Part shown: positions 46,856-56,914 of the stretch, one piece after another
How the letters are laid out: each line of letters begins with the position of its first letter
How positions within the stretch are numbered: the stretch's first letter is position 1
Assembly: GCF_019668465.1 (NCBI RefSeq)
Contig: NZ_AP024828.1
Span: 5,456,001-5,520,000, forward strand
Reading direction: 5' to 3'
DNA: 64,000 nt
Source of the DNA: Mycobacterium senriense
Lineage (GTDB): Bacteria; Actinomycetota; Actinomycetes; Mycobacteriales; Mycobacteriaceae
Notes under the pieces: generated by a model
Databases searched by the model: none
Told to the model about the DNA's origin: nothing
Seen by the model: only the letters and a program-made list of their open reading frames with translations
Position numbers and translations under genes: made by a program

Positions 46856-47341
46856 GTGTCAGATACGCGCGTCGCGCCGCACAACGTGCGGTATCGCGAA
46901 CGATTGTGGGTTCCGTGGTGGTGGTGGCCACCGGCCTTCGCGCTGGCCGGCATCATCGCCTTCGAATTCAACATGGGCGTCACCCGCCAGTCGTCCTGGT
47001 GGCCGTACGCGGCGCTGTTCGCGGTGGCGGCCGCGGCGCTGCTGTGGCTGGGCCGCATCGAGATCCGGGTCACCGCCGACCCGGCGGCGCCGGGCGAGGT
47101 GCAGCTGTGGGCCGGCCAGGCGCATCTGCCGGTCACCGTGATCTCCCGGTCCGCGGAGATAGCGCCCTCGGCCAAGTCCGCCGCCCTGGGCCGCCAACTC
47201 GACCCGGCGGCGTACGTGCTGCACAGGGCATGGGTAGGGCCGATGATCCTGGCGGTACTCGACGATCCGGACGACCCGACGCCGTACTGGCTGGTGAGCT
47301 GCCGTCACCCCGAGCGGGTGCTGTCGGCACTGACACGGTGA
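46856..47341 (+). CDS. DUF3093 membrane protein (Rv2698-like)
   Basis: A 161-residue protein with two membrane segments, [20 protein letters not shown] and [20 protein letters not shown], followed by a soluble domain ([20 protein letters not shown] and [20 protein letters not shown]). The four-Trp run is striking. It belongs to DUF3093. Start GTG at 46856. No function known. It converges with the DUF4193 gene, 9 bp apart. Confidence 0.9.
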   Translation: MSDTRVAPHNVRYRERLWVPWWWWPPAFALAGIIAFEFNMGVTRQSSWWPYAALFAVAAAALLWLGRIEIRVTADPAAPGEVQLWAGQAHLPVTVISRSAEIAPSAKSAALGRQLDPAAYVLHRAWVGPMILAVLDDPDDPTPYWLVSCRHPERVLSALTR

Positions 47342-47350
47342 GTGCAGCTA

Positions 47351-47653
47351 TCAGGCCGCGCAGTCGGTACAGATCATCACGCCGTTCTTCTCGCTGGCCA
47401 GCCGACTGCGGTGTTGCACCAAAAAGCAGCTCGAGCAGGTGAACTCGTCGGCCTGCTTCGGAATAACGCGCACCGACAGTTCTTCACCAGACAGGTCGGC
47501 ACCAGGCAGTTCAAAGTTCTCAGCGGATTCAGATTCGTCGACATCGACGACGGCTGAAGCCGCCTCGTTCCGTCGCGCTTTGAGCTCCTCCAGCGAGTCC
47601 TCCGAAACGTCGTCGGTCTCGGTACGCCGTGGAGCGTCGTAGTCGGTAGGCAT
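47351..47653 (-). CDS. DUF4193 protein (Rv2699c-like)
   Basis: A 100-residue acidic protein: TDYDAPRRTETDDVSEDSLE, ELKARRNEAASAVVDVDESE, then ELSVRVIPKQADEFTCSSCF and VMICTDCAA. The two C-x-x-C pairs (CSSC, CTDC) form a zinc ribbon. The family is nearly universal in actinobacteria, is associated with RNA polymerase-related roles in some reports, and is strongly conserved. A CRP-like site lies about 100 bp upstream. Confidence 0.92.
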   Translation of the reverse strand: MPTDYDAPRRTETDDVSEDSLEELKARRNEAASAVVDVDESESAENFELPGADLSGEELSVRVIPKQADEFTCSSCFLVQHRSRLASEKNGVMICTDCAA

Positions 47654-47753
47654 CGCCCTATCCCCTCACATGCCCTCGTTATCCAAGCATCGCTTTGTAC
47701 CAGCGTCGAACGCATCCACCAAACGATTCGTGCCCGTATCGCGGCCCGTTAAC

Positions 47754-47771
47754 GTGTGATTTACGTCACAC
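47754..47771. promoter_or_regulatory. CRP/Rv3676-like binding site
   Basis: GTGTGA-N6-TCACAC is a perfect palindrome containing the CRP consensus TGTGA-N6-TCACA at 47755-47770. It lies in the divergent gap between the DUF4193 gene (start 47653) and cei (start 47835), about 100 bp and 64 bp from the starts, so it may control either or both. CRP of mycobacteria (Rv3676) recognises this consensus. Confidence 0.8.
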
Positions 47772-47834
47772 CCCTATTTTTACCCTTGCGCTCGTGTCTG
47801 AACAGTGGGTTTAGCGTGCGGCTAGAGTGCAGCT

Positions 47835-48485
47835 GTGGTCACGCAAATCACCGAGGGTACAGCCTTTGACAAGCACGGCCGCCCTTTTCGGCGGCGCAAC
47901 CCCCGGCCGGCCATTGTCGTGGTGGTGCTTCTGGCGGTGGCCACCGGCGTGATCTGGACGATTGCGCTGACGCGGCCCGCCAAGGTGCACGAAGCCGTGG
48001 TGTGCAATCCCCCGCCCCAGGCGGCCGGTTCGGCGCCGGCCCAGCTCGGTGAGCAGGTGTCGCGCAGCGCCATGATGGACGTCACACCCGCCAAACTCGC
48101 CGACACCAAGGTTCGTGTCCTCAACGCCAGCGGCCGGGGCGGGCAGGCCGGCGATGTCGCCGGGGCGATGAAAGACCTCGGCTTCGCGCAACCGACCGCC
48201 GCCAACGATCCCCTCTATGCGGGCACCAGACTCACCTGCCAGGGCCAGATCCGGTTCGGCACCGCCGGACAGGCCACCGCGGCGGCCGTGTGGCTGGTGG
48301 CCCCGTGCACCGAGCTGTTCAACGACAACCGCGCCGACGATTCCGTCGACCTGTCCCTGGGCACCGACTTCAGCGCGTTGGCCCACGACGATGACATCGA
48401 CGCGGTGCTCGCCACCCTGCGTCCCGGCGCCACCGAGCCCTCAGATCCCACGCTGCTGGCCAAGATTCACGCCAGCAGCTGCTGA
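47835..48485 (+). CDS. cei: Cei, LytR C-terminal domain envelope protein
   Basis: A 216-residue membrane-anchored protein. RRNPRPAIVVVVLLAVATGV is the single membrane segment near residue 30. The outside domain is a LytR-C fold: TPAKLADTKVRVLNASGRGG, QAGDVAGAMKDLGFAQPTAA, then DVGC-like Cys positions (VVCNPPPQ, LTCQGQIR, APCTELF, IHASSC). In M. tuberculosis Cei (Rv2700) is needed for envelope integrity. Start is GTG at 47835. The upstream CRP-like site suggests control by cAMP. Confidence 0.93.
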   Translation: MVTQITEGTAFDKHGRPFRRRNPRPAIVVVVLLAVATGVIWTIALTRPAKVHEAVVCNPPPQAAGSAPAQLGEQVSRSAMMDVTPAKLADTKVRVLNASGRGGQAGDVAGAMKDLGFAQPTAANDPLYAGTRLTCQGQIRFGTAGQATAAAVWLVAPCTELFNDNRADDSVDLSLGTDFSALAHDDDIDAVLATLRPGATEPSDPTLLAKIHASSC

Positions 48486-48494
48486 CGCCGGCGG

Positions 48495-49373
48495 TCAATC
48501 CAGAATCGGATCCAGGCCGTTGAAACGCTCCAGGACGGCCAGCAGCTCGTCGGCGATGCCGGGCGCGGCGGCCAGCGCCAGACCGGCCCCGTTCACGCCG
48601 GGCGCGGGCAGCACCACCCGGGCCCCCGCCTCCGCAGCGATCAGCGCACCGGCGGCGCGATCCCACACCTGCAGGCCGTGCTCGTAGTAAGCGTCGAGCC
48701 GACCCGAGGCGACCATGCACAGATCAAGTGCGGCCGAACCGATGCGACGGACGTCGCGGACCACCGGAAGCATCCGGGCCAACAGCGCCGCCTGCGCCGC
48801 GCGGCGCTGCCGCGAATAGCCGAAACCGGTGCCCAGCAACGCCATCGACAAATCGTCGACCGCGGAGCTCTGCAACAACTGCGTCCCCTCGTCGTCGGTG
48901 ACATGCGCACCCAGGCCCAGCGCCGCCGAATACACCCGGTTTCCGATCACGTCGGCGACCGCCCCGGCCACCGACTCGCCGTTGACCTGTGCGCCGACCG
49001 ACACCGCGTAGGCGGGAATGCCGTAGACGAAATTCACCGTGCCGTCGATGGGATCGAGCACCCAGGTGACCGATCCGGCCGGGGTGCCCGCCGGATCGGC
49101 GGGCCCGCCGCCTTCCTCGCCGAGAACCGGGTCCCCGGGCCGTAATTCGGCCAACCGGTCGCGCAACAGCCGTTCCGTTTCGGTGTCGACCACGGTCACC
49201 GGGTCCGTCGGGGTGCTCTTCGAGCGCACCGCGCCACCGTCTGGGACTTTCGAGCCGCCCGCGTCGGCGCCGAAAACCTCTGCCCGCCGACGCCTCACGA
49301 ATGCGGCGGCCTGAGCGGCCAGGGATTCGGCGACCGAGCGCAGCCGTACGAGCTCGTCATCGGAAGGGGTCAC
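48495..49373 (-). CDS. suhB: Inositol monophosphatase family protein SuhB
   Basis: A 292-residue Mg-dependent phosphatase (IMPase fold) making free myo-inositol for phosphatidylinositol and mycothiol. Metal motif 1 is VLGEEGGGP, motif 2 is WVLDPIDGTVNFVYGIP, and motif 3 is LQVWDRAAGALIAAEAGARV. Start is GTG at 49373. It converges with cei. The counterpart of Rv2701c. Confidence 0.93.
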   Translation of the reverse strand: MTPSDDELVRLRSVAESLAAQAAAFVRRRRAEVFGADAGGSKVPDGGAVRSKSTPTDPVTVVDTETERLLRDRLAELRPGDPVLGEEGGGPADPAGTPAGSVTWVLDPIDGTVNFVYGIPAYAVSVGAQVNGESVAGAVADVIGNRVYSAALGLGAHVTDDEGTQLLQSSAVDDLSMALLGTGFGYSRQRRAAQAALLARMLPVVRDVRRIGSAALDLCMVASGRLDAYYEHGLQVWDRAAGALIAAEAGARVVLPAPGVNGAGLALAAAPGIADELLAVLERFNGLDPILD

Positions 49374-49474
49374 CGGCCTATCGCATCACAGTCGCCACGG
49401 CCGCGCAGACGCCACGGGCGACACGGACGCGGCGCTAAGGTGGGCGCACAGCCCAGTCACGCCGAGGAGATTCG

Positions 49475-50284
49475 ATGACCAGCACCGACTCGACCACGGA
49501 CACGCCCGGCACCGCCATCACCGACGGCAGGCCGCAGCGTCGCGGATTCGGCATCGATGTCGGCGGCAGTGGCATCAAGGGCGGCATCGTCGACATGGAC
49601 ACCGGGCAGCTGATCGGTGAGCGGGTCAAGCTACTGACCCCGCAGCCCGCGACGCCCTCGGCGGTGGCCAAGACCATCGCCCAGGTGGTCAGCGCCTTCG
49701 ACTGGACCGGCCCGCTCGGAGTCACCTACCCCGGCGTCGTCACCCACGGCGTGGTGCAGACCGCGGCCAACGTCGACAAGGCCTGGATCGGCACCAACGC
49801 GCGCGACGTCATCAGCGCCGAGCTGGACGGTCGGGAAGTCGTCGTCCTCAACGACGCCGACGCGGCCGGGCTGGCCGAGGAACATTACGGCGCGGGCAAG
49901 GGCCAGTCGGGCCTGGTGGTGTTGCTGACCTTCGGCACCGGGATCGGCTCCGCGGTGATTCACAACGGGACGCTGATACCCAACACCGAGTTCGGCCATC
50001 TCGAGGTCGGCGGCAAGGAGGCCGAGCAGCGGGCGGCGTCCTCGGTGAAGGAGAAGAACGACTGGTCCTACGAGAAGTGGGCCAAGCAGGTGACCAAAGT
50101 GCTGGTGAGCATCGAGAACGCGGTGTGGCCGGATCTGTTCATCGCGGGCGGCGGAATCAGCCGCAAGGCCGAAAAATGGGTGCCGCTGCTGACCAACCGC
50201 ACCCCGGTGGTGGCCGCGGCCCTGCTCAACACCGCCGGGATCGTCGGCGCGGCCATGGCCGCCACCTCGGACGTGACTCACTGA
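49475..50284 (+). CDS. ppgK: Polyphosphate glucokinase
   Basis: A 269-residue ROK-fold kinase that phosphorylates glucose from inorganic polyphosphate or ATP. Phosphate 1 motif is RGFGIDVGGSGIKGGIVDMD, the sugar-binding region is GREVVVLNDADAAGLAEEHY, and GLVVLLTFGTGIGSAVIHNG is the phosphate 2/adenosine part. VWPDLFIAGGGISRKAEKW closes the fold. Start ATG at 49475. It is Rv2702-like and lies before sigA. Confidence 0.95.
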   Translation: MTSTDSTTDTPGTAITDGRPQRRGFGIDVGGSGIKGGIVDMDTGQLIGERVKLLTPQPATPSAVAKTIAQVVSAFDWTGPLGVTYPGVVTHGVVQTAANVDKAWIGTNARDVISAELDGREVVVLNDADAAGLAEEHYGAGKGQSGLVVLLTFGTGIGSAVIHNGTLIPNTEFGHLEVGGKEAEQRAASSVKEKNDWSYEKWAKQVTKVLVSIENAVWPDLFIAGGGISRKAEKWVPLLTNRTPVVAAALLNTAGIVGAAMAATSDVTH

Positions 50285-50460
50285 TTTCGCCCGGCAGAGC
50301 CGGAGTAGCGCGCACTGTCGTTACAATGGTCCTCGGCGAACGCCCAACCGATAGCGTGCACCTACCACGCTGATACCAACGCCGACATCGGACATAGCAG
50401 ACACTTTCGGTTAACCATGCCCAATACCCACCGAAGGTGAGCCCAAACGAAGGGGTGTAA

Positions 50461-52002
<1,542 letters not shown>

Positions 52003-52036
52003 GATCCGGCGCGCCGCAACACCATTCAGTGCCATC

Positions 52037-52459
52037 ATGTCAGGCGACCGTCGGCTGGTGACGTCCGACTCCGAATTCGAGTCGGTGGTTGGATATTCGC
52101 GCGCGGTGCGGGTCGGGCCGCTGGTGTCGGTGGCCGGGACAACCGGCGCGGGACCCGCGGGCGACATCGCTGCGCAGGCACGAGATGCTTTGCGCCGCAT
52201 CGAGATTGCGTTGCAGCAAGCGGGCGCAGCGCTCACCGACGTGGTGCGCACCCGCATCTACGTCACCGACATCTCGCGCTGGCGCGAGGTGGGCGCCGTG
52301 CACGAGCAGGTCTTCGGCGCGATCCGCCCGGCGGCCACCATGATCGAGGTCTCGGCGCTGATCGCTCCCGAGCTGCTGGTGGAGATCGAGGCCGACGCCT
52401 ACGTCGACTCCCCTTCCCCGGAGATCGGCGCGAAGGAGCCGTCGCCGGCCGGTGGGTAG
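52037..52459 (+). CDS. RidA/YjgF-family protein (Rv2704-like)
   Basis: A 140-residue single-domain RidA-like protein (imine deaminase superfamily): ESVVGYSRAVRVGPLVSVAG, AQARDALRRIEIALQQAGAA, DVVRTRIYVTDISRWREVGA and ATMIEVSALIAPELLVEIEA. The catalytic Arg of archetypal RidA (R-x-x-x near the third strand) appears as RPAATMIEV, so activity is plausible. ATG at 52037. The last 61 bp overlap the converging DUF952 gene. Confidence 0.9.
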   Translation: MSGDRRLVTSDSEFESVVGYSRAVRVGPLVSVAGTTGAGPAGDIAAQARDALRRIEIALQQAGAALTDVVRTRIYVTDISRWREVGAVHEQVFGAIRPAATMIEVSALIAPELLVEIEADAYVDSPSPEIGAKEPSPAGG

Positions 52460-52770
52460 GCAGTGACCCGGACCACAGCGGCCACCGGCAGGGGGCCGTA
52501 CAGATGCGGGAACAACATCGACTCCGGATCGGTTGCCACCCCCGGCTCCCACCGCAGCGGCGCGGCAAGCCGGGCCGGGTCGATGTGCAGCAGGACAAGG
52601 TCGCTACGACCGCGGTAGAGCCGATTGGCCGGCAGGTGCACCTGCTCCGGCGTCGACAGATGGATGAACTCGCCACCGGCGGTGTCCGGCTGGATGGCGC
52701 CCAGCCGGCGGGCCCGCGCCCACTGCTCGGTTCCGCACAGGTGCACCAGGGCATCAGGAACGAAGGTCAC
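52399..52770 (-). CDS. DUF952 protein (Rv2705c-like)
   Basis: A 123-residue protein: LVHLCGTEQWARARRLGAIQ, GEFIHLSTPEQVHLPANRLY, DLVLLHIDPARLAAPLRWEP, and a PHLYGPLPVAAVVRV close. These are the DUF952 signatures; the family resembles ADP-ribosyl-related folds, without known activity. The 3' end overlaps the RidA gene on the other strand by 61 bp. ATG at 52770. Confidence 0.88.
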   Translation of the reverse strand: MTFVPDALVHLCGTEQWARARRLGAIQPDTAGGEFIHLSTPEQVHLPANRLYRGRSDLVLLHIDPARLAAPLRWEPGVATDPESMLFPHLYGPLPVAAVVRVTAYPPAGDGSFAPISGEGEST

Positions 52771-52903
52771 AACTTCGACACCCTAGAGATCGCCCAAACC
52801 AAAACTCGACCAGCCCGTGAGAAACGACACACCGATAACGATCGGGGAACAAGGCGAAAACGCCATACGTCTGAGAAAGTGAATGCACGAGAACGGAGAA
52901 GCC

Positions 52904-53089
52904 ATGAATGCAACTCTGACGAGTCCAGAACTGACCCGCGCCGACCGCTGCGACCGCTGCGGTGCTGCGGCTCGGGTACGCGCCAAGCTGCCTTCCGGAC
53001 TGGAGCTTCTCTTCTGCCAGCATCACGCCAACGAGCACGAGGCGAAGCTGACCGAGCTGGACGCCGTGCTGGAGTTCAGCGAAAGCTAA
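52904..53089 (+). CDS. Mini zinc-binding protein (DUF7455-like)
   Basis: A 61-residue protein with DRCDRCGAAARVRAKLPSGL followed by LLFCQHHANEHEAKLTELDA. The C-x-x-C ... C-x-H-H-x-x-x-H arrangement is a zinc-binding site. Small proteins of this form are widespread in actinobacteria next to sigma-factor genes. ATG at 52904 follows ACGGAGAAGCC, better than an in-frame ATG at 52883. Role unknown. Confidence 0.8.
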   Translation: MNATLTSPELTRADRCDRCGAAARVRAKLPSGLELLFCQHHANEHEAKLTELDAVLEFSES

Positions 53090-53155
53090 CCCGCAGCGAA
53101 CTCGCCCATCGCCAATGTGAGCGGCGCGAGCGATCTTCGGTAATGCTGGACGGGT

Positions 53156-54160
53156 ATGAGCGAGCAGGTCGCGAAACCGTCGCGCCACCACATTTGGCGA
53201 ATCACCCTGAGGACTCTCTCCAAGAGTTGGGACGACTCGATTTTCTCGGAGTCGGCTCAGGCTGGTTTTTGGTCGGCGCTGTCACTCCCGCCGTTGCTGC
53301 TCGGGCTGTTGGGCACCCTGGCCTATGTGGCTCCGCTGTTCGGGCCCGACATGCTGCCCAGCATCCTGCGCCAGCTGATCTCGACGGCGCACAGCGTGTT
53401 CTCCCGCAGCGTGGTCAACGAGATCATCGAGCCGACCGTGCGCGATATCGCCAACCACGCCCGCGGCGAAGTGGTGTCGCTGGGTTTCATCATCTCGCTG
53501 TGGGCGGGTTCGTCGGCGATCTCGTCGTTCGTCGACTCGGTGGTCGAGGCGCACGACCAGACGCCGTTGCGCCACCCGGTGCGGCAGCGCCTGTTCGCGC
53601 TGTTCCTGTACGTGGTTGGGCTGGTGTTCGTGGTGGCGACGGCGCCGCTGGTGGTCTTGGGCCCGCGCAAGGTGGGTGAGCACATTCCGGTCAGCCTGGC
53701 CAACGTGCTGCGCTACGGCTACTACCCGGCCTTGATCCTCGTCTTGATGGTCGGGGTCGTGATCTTGTACCGCGTGTCGTTGCCGGAGCCGCTGCCCACG
53801 CATCGGCTGATCTTCGGCGCGGCCCTGGCCACCGCGGTGTTTGTGATCGCCACCCTGGGCCTGCGGATCTACCTGCAGTGGATCACCAGTACGGGCTACA
53901 CCTACGGCGCGCTGTCCACGCCGATCGCATTTCTGCTGTTCTCGTTCTTCGGGGGCTTCGCGATCATGATCGGCGCCGAGCTCAATGCCGCCATCCAGGA
54001 GGAATTCCCCGCGCCCAGGACGCACGCACACCGGCTGCGCAGATGGCTGCTGTCGCGCTCGCCCGCGCTGGCGAAGGCGGCGGACACGCTGTCGAATCCC
54101 GTGACCAAGAATCCGATCACCGCGCAGCGCGACGCCGCGCCGGCGGAGCCACGCGGCTGA
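53156..54160 (+). CDS. YihY/BrkB-family membrane protein (Rv2707-like)
   Basis: A 334-residue inner-membrane protein with six membrane segments: FWSALSLPPLLLGLLGTLAY, LGFIISLWAGSSAISSFVDS, LFALFLYVVGLVFVVATAPL, YGYYPALILVLMVGVVILYR, FGAALATAVFVIATLGLRIY, and TPIAFLLFSFFGGFAIMIGA. The S-S-A-I-S-S and E-L-N-A motifs are of the UPF0761/YihY family, once called virulence factor BrkB or RNase BN. The function is not established. It converges with the DUF3039 gene, stops adjacent. Confidence 0.92.
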   Translation: MSEQVAKPSRHHIWRITLRTLSKSWDDSIFSESAQAGFWSALSLPPLLLGLLGTLAYVAPLFGPDMLPSILRQLISTAHSVFSRSVVNEIIEPTVRDIANHARGEVVSLGFIISLWAGSSAISSFVDSVVEAHDQTPLRHPVRQRLFALFLYVVGLVFVVATAPLVVLGPRKVGEHIPVSLANVLRYGYYPALILVLMVGVVILYRVSLPEPLPTHRLIFGAALATAVFVIATLGLRIYLQWITSTGYTYGALSTPIAFLLFSFFGGFAIMIGAELNAAIQEEFPAPRTHAHRLRRWLLSRSPALAKAADTLSNPVTKNPITAQRDAAPAEPRG

Positions 54161-54409
54161 TCAGCCCTTCTTCATCCGGTCGTAGATCTGCTTGCAGTCC
54201 GGGCAGACCGGTGAGCCCGGCTTGGCCGCCTTGGTGACGGGAAAAACCTCGCCGCACAACGCCACGACGTGGTTACCCATCACCGCGCTCTCGGCGATCT
54301 TGTCCTTCTTGACGTAGTGGAAGTACTTCGGGGTGTCGCTGCCGGTCCCGTCGTCGACGCGTTCGTCGGTCTCGGTGCGTTCGATCGTTTGGGTCTGCAT
54401 ACCTGACAT
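54161..54409 (-). CDS. DUF3039 protein (Rv2708c-like)
   Basis: An 82-residue protein: MSGMQTQTIERTETDERVDD, then KYFHYVKKDKIAESAVMGNH and VVALCGEVFPVTKAAKPGSP with VCPDCKQIYDRM. One Cys in ALCGE and C-x-x-C in CPDC suggest a zinc ribbon together with His30s (FHYV, GNHV). ATG at 54409 gives the length of the M. tuberculosis protein. Widely conserved in actinobacteria. Divergent from the DUF3099 gene. Confidence 0.9.
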   Translation of the reverse strand: MSGMQTQTIERTETDERVDDGTGSDTPKYFHYVKKDKIAESAVMGNHVVALCGEVFPVTKAAKPGSPVCPDCKQIYDRMKKG

Positions 54410-54476
54410 TGTGCACTGCCCAGCAGGCCGGGAAACCGGCCGAGCCGGAATCGGCCAGTTGTGGGACAGTGGAGAA

Positions 54477-54893
54477 ATGAAGCACGGCTCCGACCCGGGG
54501 TTCGATGACTTTGACGGCAACAAAGGCCGCCCAGTGCTCATCACCGCCGCAGCGACCTCGTATGAGGAGCAGCACCGTGCGCGAGTCCGTAAATACCTGA
54601 CCTTGATGGCTTTCCGGATCCCGGCGCTGATCCTGGCCGCGCTCGCCTACGGCGCGTGGCACAACGGGCTGATCTCCCTGGGGATCGTGGCGCTGTCAAT
54701 CCCGTTGCCGTGGATGGCCGTTTTGATCGCCAACGACCGGCCCCCGCGCAGTGCCGACGAGCCGCGCCGGTTCGACAACGCCCGCCAGCGCACCCCCCTT
54801 TTCCCCCGGGCCGAACATCGCGCGCTCGAGGCCCCGCAGCACCCGCAGCCGGAGTGGCCGCCGGACGCGCCGGGCGGAATCGATCACGGCTAG
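54477..54893 (+). CDS. DUF3099 membrane protein (Rv2709-like)
   Basis: A 138-residue protein with two membrane segments, LTLMAFRIPALILAALAYGA and LISLGIVALSIPLPWMAVLI, after the DUF3099 opening VLITAAATSYEEQHRARVRK. The C-terminal tail is Pro/Arg-rich. ATG at 54477 follows TGGAGAA. It is upstream of sigB on the same strand but separated by a sigB-specific promoter. Function unknown. Confidence 0.88.
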   Translation: MKHGSDPGFDDFDGNKGRPVLITAAATSYEEQHRARVRKYLTLMAFRIPALILAALAYGAWHNGLISLGIVALSIPLPWMAVLIANDRPPRSADEPRRFDNARQRTPLFPRAEHRALEAPQHPQPEWPPDAPGGIDHG

Positions 54894-54995
54894 CCGTCGT
54901 TTCTGTTGAAGGTGCCGCCCCGGCGGGGTTCTCAGGACATTCTCAGGTCTTCGGCACATTTCTGCACGTCAAGACGTGTGAGATGGCGAATCGCT

Positions 54996-55023
54996 GGGAA
55001 CTCTCAGAGCTGATCTGTCGTTG
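54996..55023 (+). promoter_or_regulatory. SigE/SigH-type promoter of sigB
   Basis: GGGAACTC at 54996-55003 and GTTG at 55020-55023, 16 bp apart, match the ECF-type (SigE/SigH/SigL) consensus GGGAAC-N-GTTG. It lies 38 bp ahead of the sigB start codon. In M. tuberculosis sigB is known to be driven from such a stress promoter, so the site is expected here. Confidence 0.82.
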
Positions 55024-55060
55024 AACTCCATGACAGAACAAAGCCGAACGGGAGGTCGCT

Positions 55061-56020
55061 ATGGCGAACGCCAGCACGAGCAGATTTGACGGCGATCTGG
55101 ATGCTCAAAGCCCCGCAGCGGATCTAGTGCGCGTATATCTCAACGGTATCGGTAAGACGGCACTCCTCAACGCGGCAGGCGAGGTCGAACTCGCCAAGCG
55201 CATCGAAGCCGGGCTTTACGCCGAACACCTGCTTGCAACGCGTAAGCGCCTCGGGGAGAACCGCAAACGCGATCTGGAGGCCGTGGTTCGCGACGGGCAG
55301 GCGGCGCGCCGTCACCTGTTGGAAGCGAACCTTCGTCTGGTGGTGTCGCTGGCCAAGCGGTACACGGGTCGCGGCATGCCGCTGCTGGACCTGATCCAGG
55401 AGGGCAACCTCGGGCTGATCCGCGCGATGGAAAAGTTCGACTACACAAAGGGTTTCAAGTTCTCGACCTACGCGACGTGGTGGATCCGTCAGGCCATCAC
55501 CCGCGGCATGGCCGACCAGAGCCGCACCATCCGGCTGCCGGTTCATCTGGTGGAGCAGGTCAACAAGCTGGCGCGGATCAAGCGCGAGATGCATCAGAAC
55601 CTGGGCCGCGAGGCGACCGACGAGGAACTGGCCGCCGAGTCCGGCATCCCGGTCGAGAAGATCAACGACCTGCTCGAGCACAGTCGCGACCCGGTGAGCC
55701 TGGACATGCCCGTCGGCTCGGAGGAGGAAGCCCCGTTGGGCGACTTCATCGAGGACGCCGAGGCGATGTCCGCCGAGAACGCGGTGATCGCCGAGTTGCT
55801 GCACACCGACATCCGCAGCGTGCTGGCCACCCTGGACGAGCGTGAGCACCAGGTGATCCGGTTGCGTTTCGGCCTGGACGACGGCCAGCCGCGCACCCTG
55901 GACCAGATCGGCAAGCTGTTCGGTCTGTCTCGCGAGCGGGTCCGCCAGATCGAGCGGGACGTAATGTCCAAACTCCGCAACGGGGAGCGCGCCGACAGGC
56001 TACGGTCGTACGCGAGCTAA
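55061..56020 (+). CDS. sigB: Principal-like stress sigma factor SigB
   Basis: A 319-residue group 2 sigma factor related to SigA but without the long N-terminus. Region 1.2 begins [20 protein letters not shown], region 2 has [20 protein letters not shown] and [20 protein letters not shown], region 3 has [20 protein letters not shown], and region 4 has [20 protein letters not shown] with [20 protein letters not shown] [23 protein letters not shown] at 55061 follows GGAGGTCGCT. It carries stress transcription downstream of SigE/SigH. Confidence 0.98.
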   Translation: MANASTSRFDGDLDAQSPAADLVRVYLNGIGKTALLNAAGEVELAKRIEAGLYAEHLLATRKRLGENRKRDLEAVVRDGQAARRHLLEANLRLVVSLAKRYTGRGMPLLDLIQEGNLGLIRAMEKFDYTKGFKFSTYATWWIRQAITRGMADQSRTIRLPVHLVEQVNKLARIKREMHQNLGREATDEELAAESGIPVEKINDLLEHSRDPVSLDMPVGSEEEAPLGDFIEDAEAMSAENAVIAELLHTDIRSVLATLDEREHQVIRLRFGLDDGQPRTLDQIGKLFGLSRERVRQIERDVMSKLRNGERADRLRSYAS

Positions 56021-56047
56021 CACCTCACTCAAGCTAGGTAGCAGACG

Positions 56048-56077
56048 GTATGCCCGCCGCGTCAGCGGCGGGCATAC
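56048..56077 (+). terminator. Strong hairpin terminator after sigB
   Basis: GTATGCCCGCCGC (56048-56060) and GCGGCGGGCATAC (56065-56077) form a perfect 13-bp stem with a four-base loop (GTCA), 28 bp after the sigB stop. No T-run follows. It should isolate sigB from ideR. Confidence 0.9.
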
Positions 56078-56149
56078 TGCTTGCCTGGGAGGCGTTACAA
56101 CCATTCACGCAGCTGGCCAAGTAGACTCAGCGTCGACGGAGGGTGCTGA

Positions 56150-56839
56150 ATGAACGACCTGGTTGACACCACCGAGATGTATTTGCGGACCATCTACGAC
56201 CTCGAAGAAGAGGGCGTGACGCCGCTACGTGCCCGCATCGCCGAACGCCTCGATCAGAGCGGGCCGACTGTCAGCCAAACCGTGTCGCGCATGGAGCGGG
56301 ACGGTTTACTTCACGTGGCCGGTGACCGCCACCTCGAGCTCACCGATAAGGGCCGCGCGCTGGCAATTTCCGTGATGCGCAAGCACCGCCTCGCCGAACG
56401 CCTGCTGGTCGACGTCATCGGCCTGCCCTGGGAAGAGGTCCACGCCGAGGCGTGCCGCTGGGAGCACGTGATGAGCGAGGACGTCGAACGGCGCCTGGTG
56501 AAGGTGCTCAACCACCCCACAACCTCGCCGTTCGGCAACCCGATCCCCGGACTCCTCGACCTGGGCGTGGGCCCCGAGTCCTGGTCCGAGGACGGTCCCC
56601 TGGTCCGGCTGACCGAGTTACCGGCCGGCGCGCCGGTGGCCGTGGTGGTACGCCAACTGACCGAGCACGTCCAGGGCGACATCGACCTGATCTCACGCCT
56701 GAAAGACGCCGGCGTCGTCCCGAACGCACGCGTCACCGTCGAGAACGGCTCCGCCGGGGTGACCATCGTCATTCCGGGCCACGAGAACGTCACCCTGCCG
56801 CACGAGATGGCGCACGCGGTCAAGGTCGAGAAGGTCTGA
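56150..56839 (+). CDS. ideR: Iron-dependent transcriptional repressor IdeR
   Basis: A 229-residue DtxR-family repressor that binds Fe2+ and shuts down iron uptake genes. The winged helix-turn-helix includes RIAERLDQSGPTVSQTVSRM. Metal ligands are all present: Met10, Cys102, Glu105, His106 (primary) and His79, Glu83, His98 (ancillary). The C-terminal SH3-like domain (VAVVVRQLTEHVQGDIDLIS and GVTIVIPGHENVTLPHEMAH) is complete. ATG at 56150 follows GGAGGGTGCTGA. Confidence 0.97.
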   Translation: MNDLVDTTEMYLRTIYDLEEEGVTPLRARIAERLDQSGPTVSQTVSRMERDGLLHVAGDRHLELTDKGRALAISVMRKHRLAERLLVDVIGLPWEEVHAEACRWEHVMSEDVERRLVKVLNHPTTSPFGNPIPGLLDLGVGPESWSEDGPLVRLTELPAGAPVAVVVRQLTEHVQGDIDLISRLKDAGVVPNARVTVENGSAGVTIVIPGHENVTLPHEMAHAVKVEKV

Positions 56840-56914
56840 CCCGGGCCGTTCGTGCCCGCCTAGCCCGATTGTGGCGACCCGCTTCTCCCGGCTGCGCCGC
56901 GCTTGCGATCGCCA

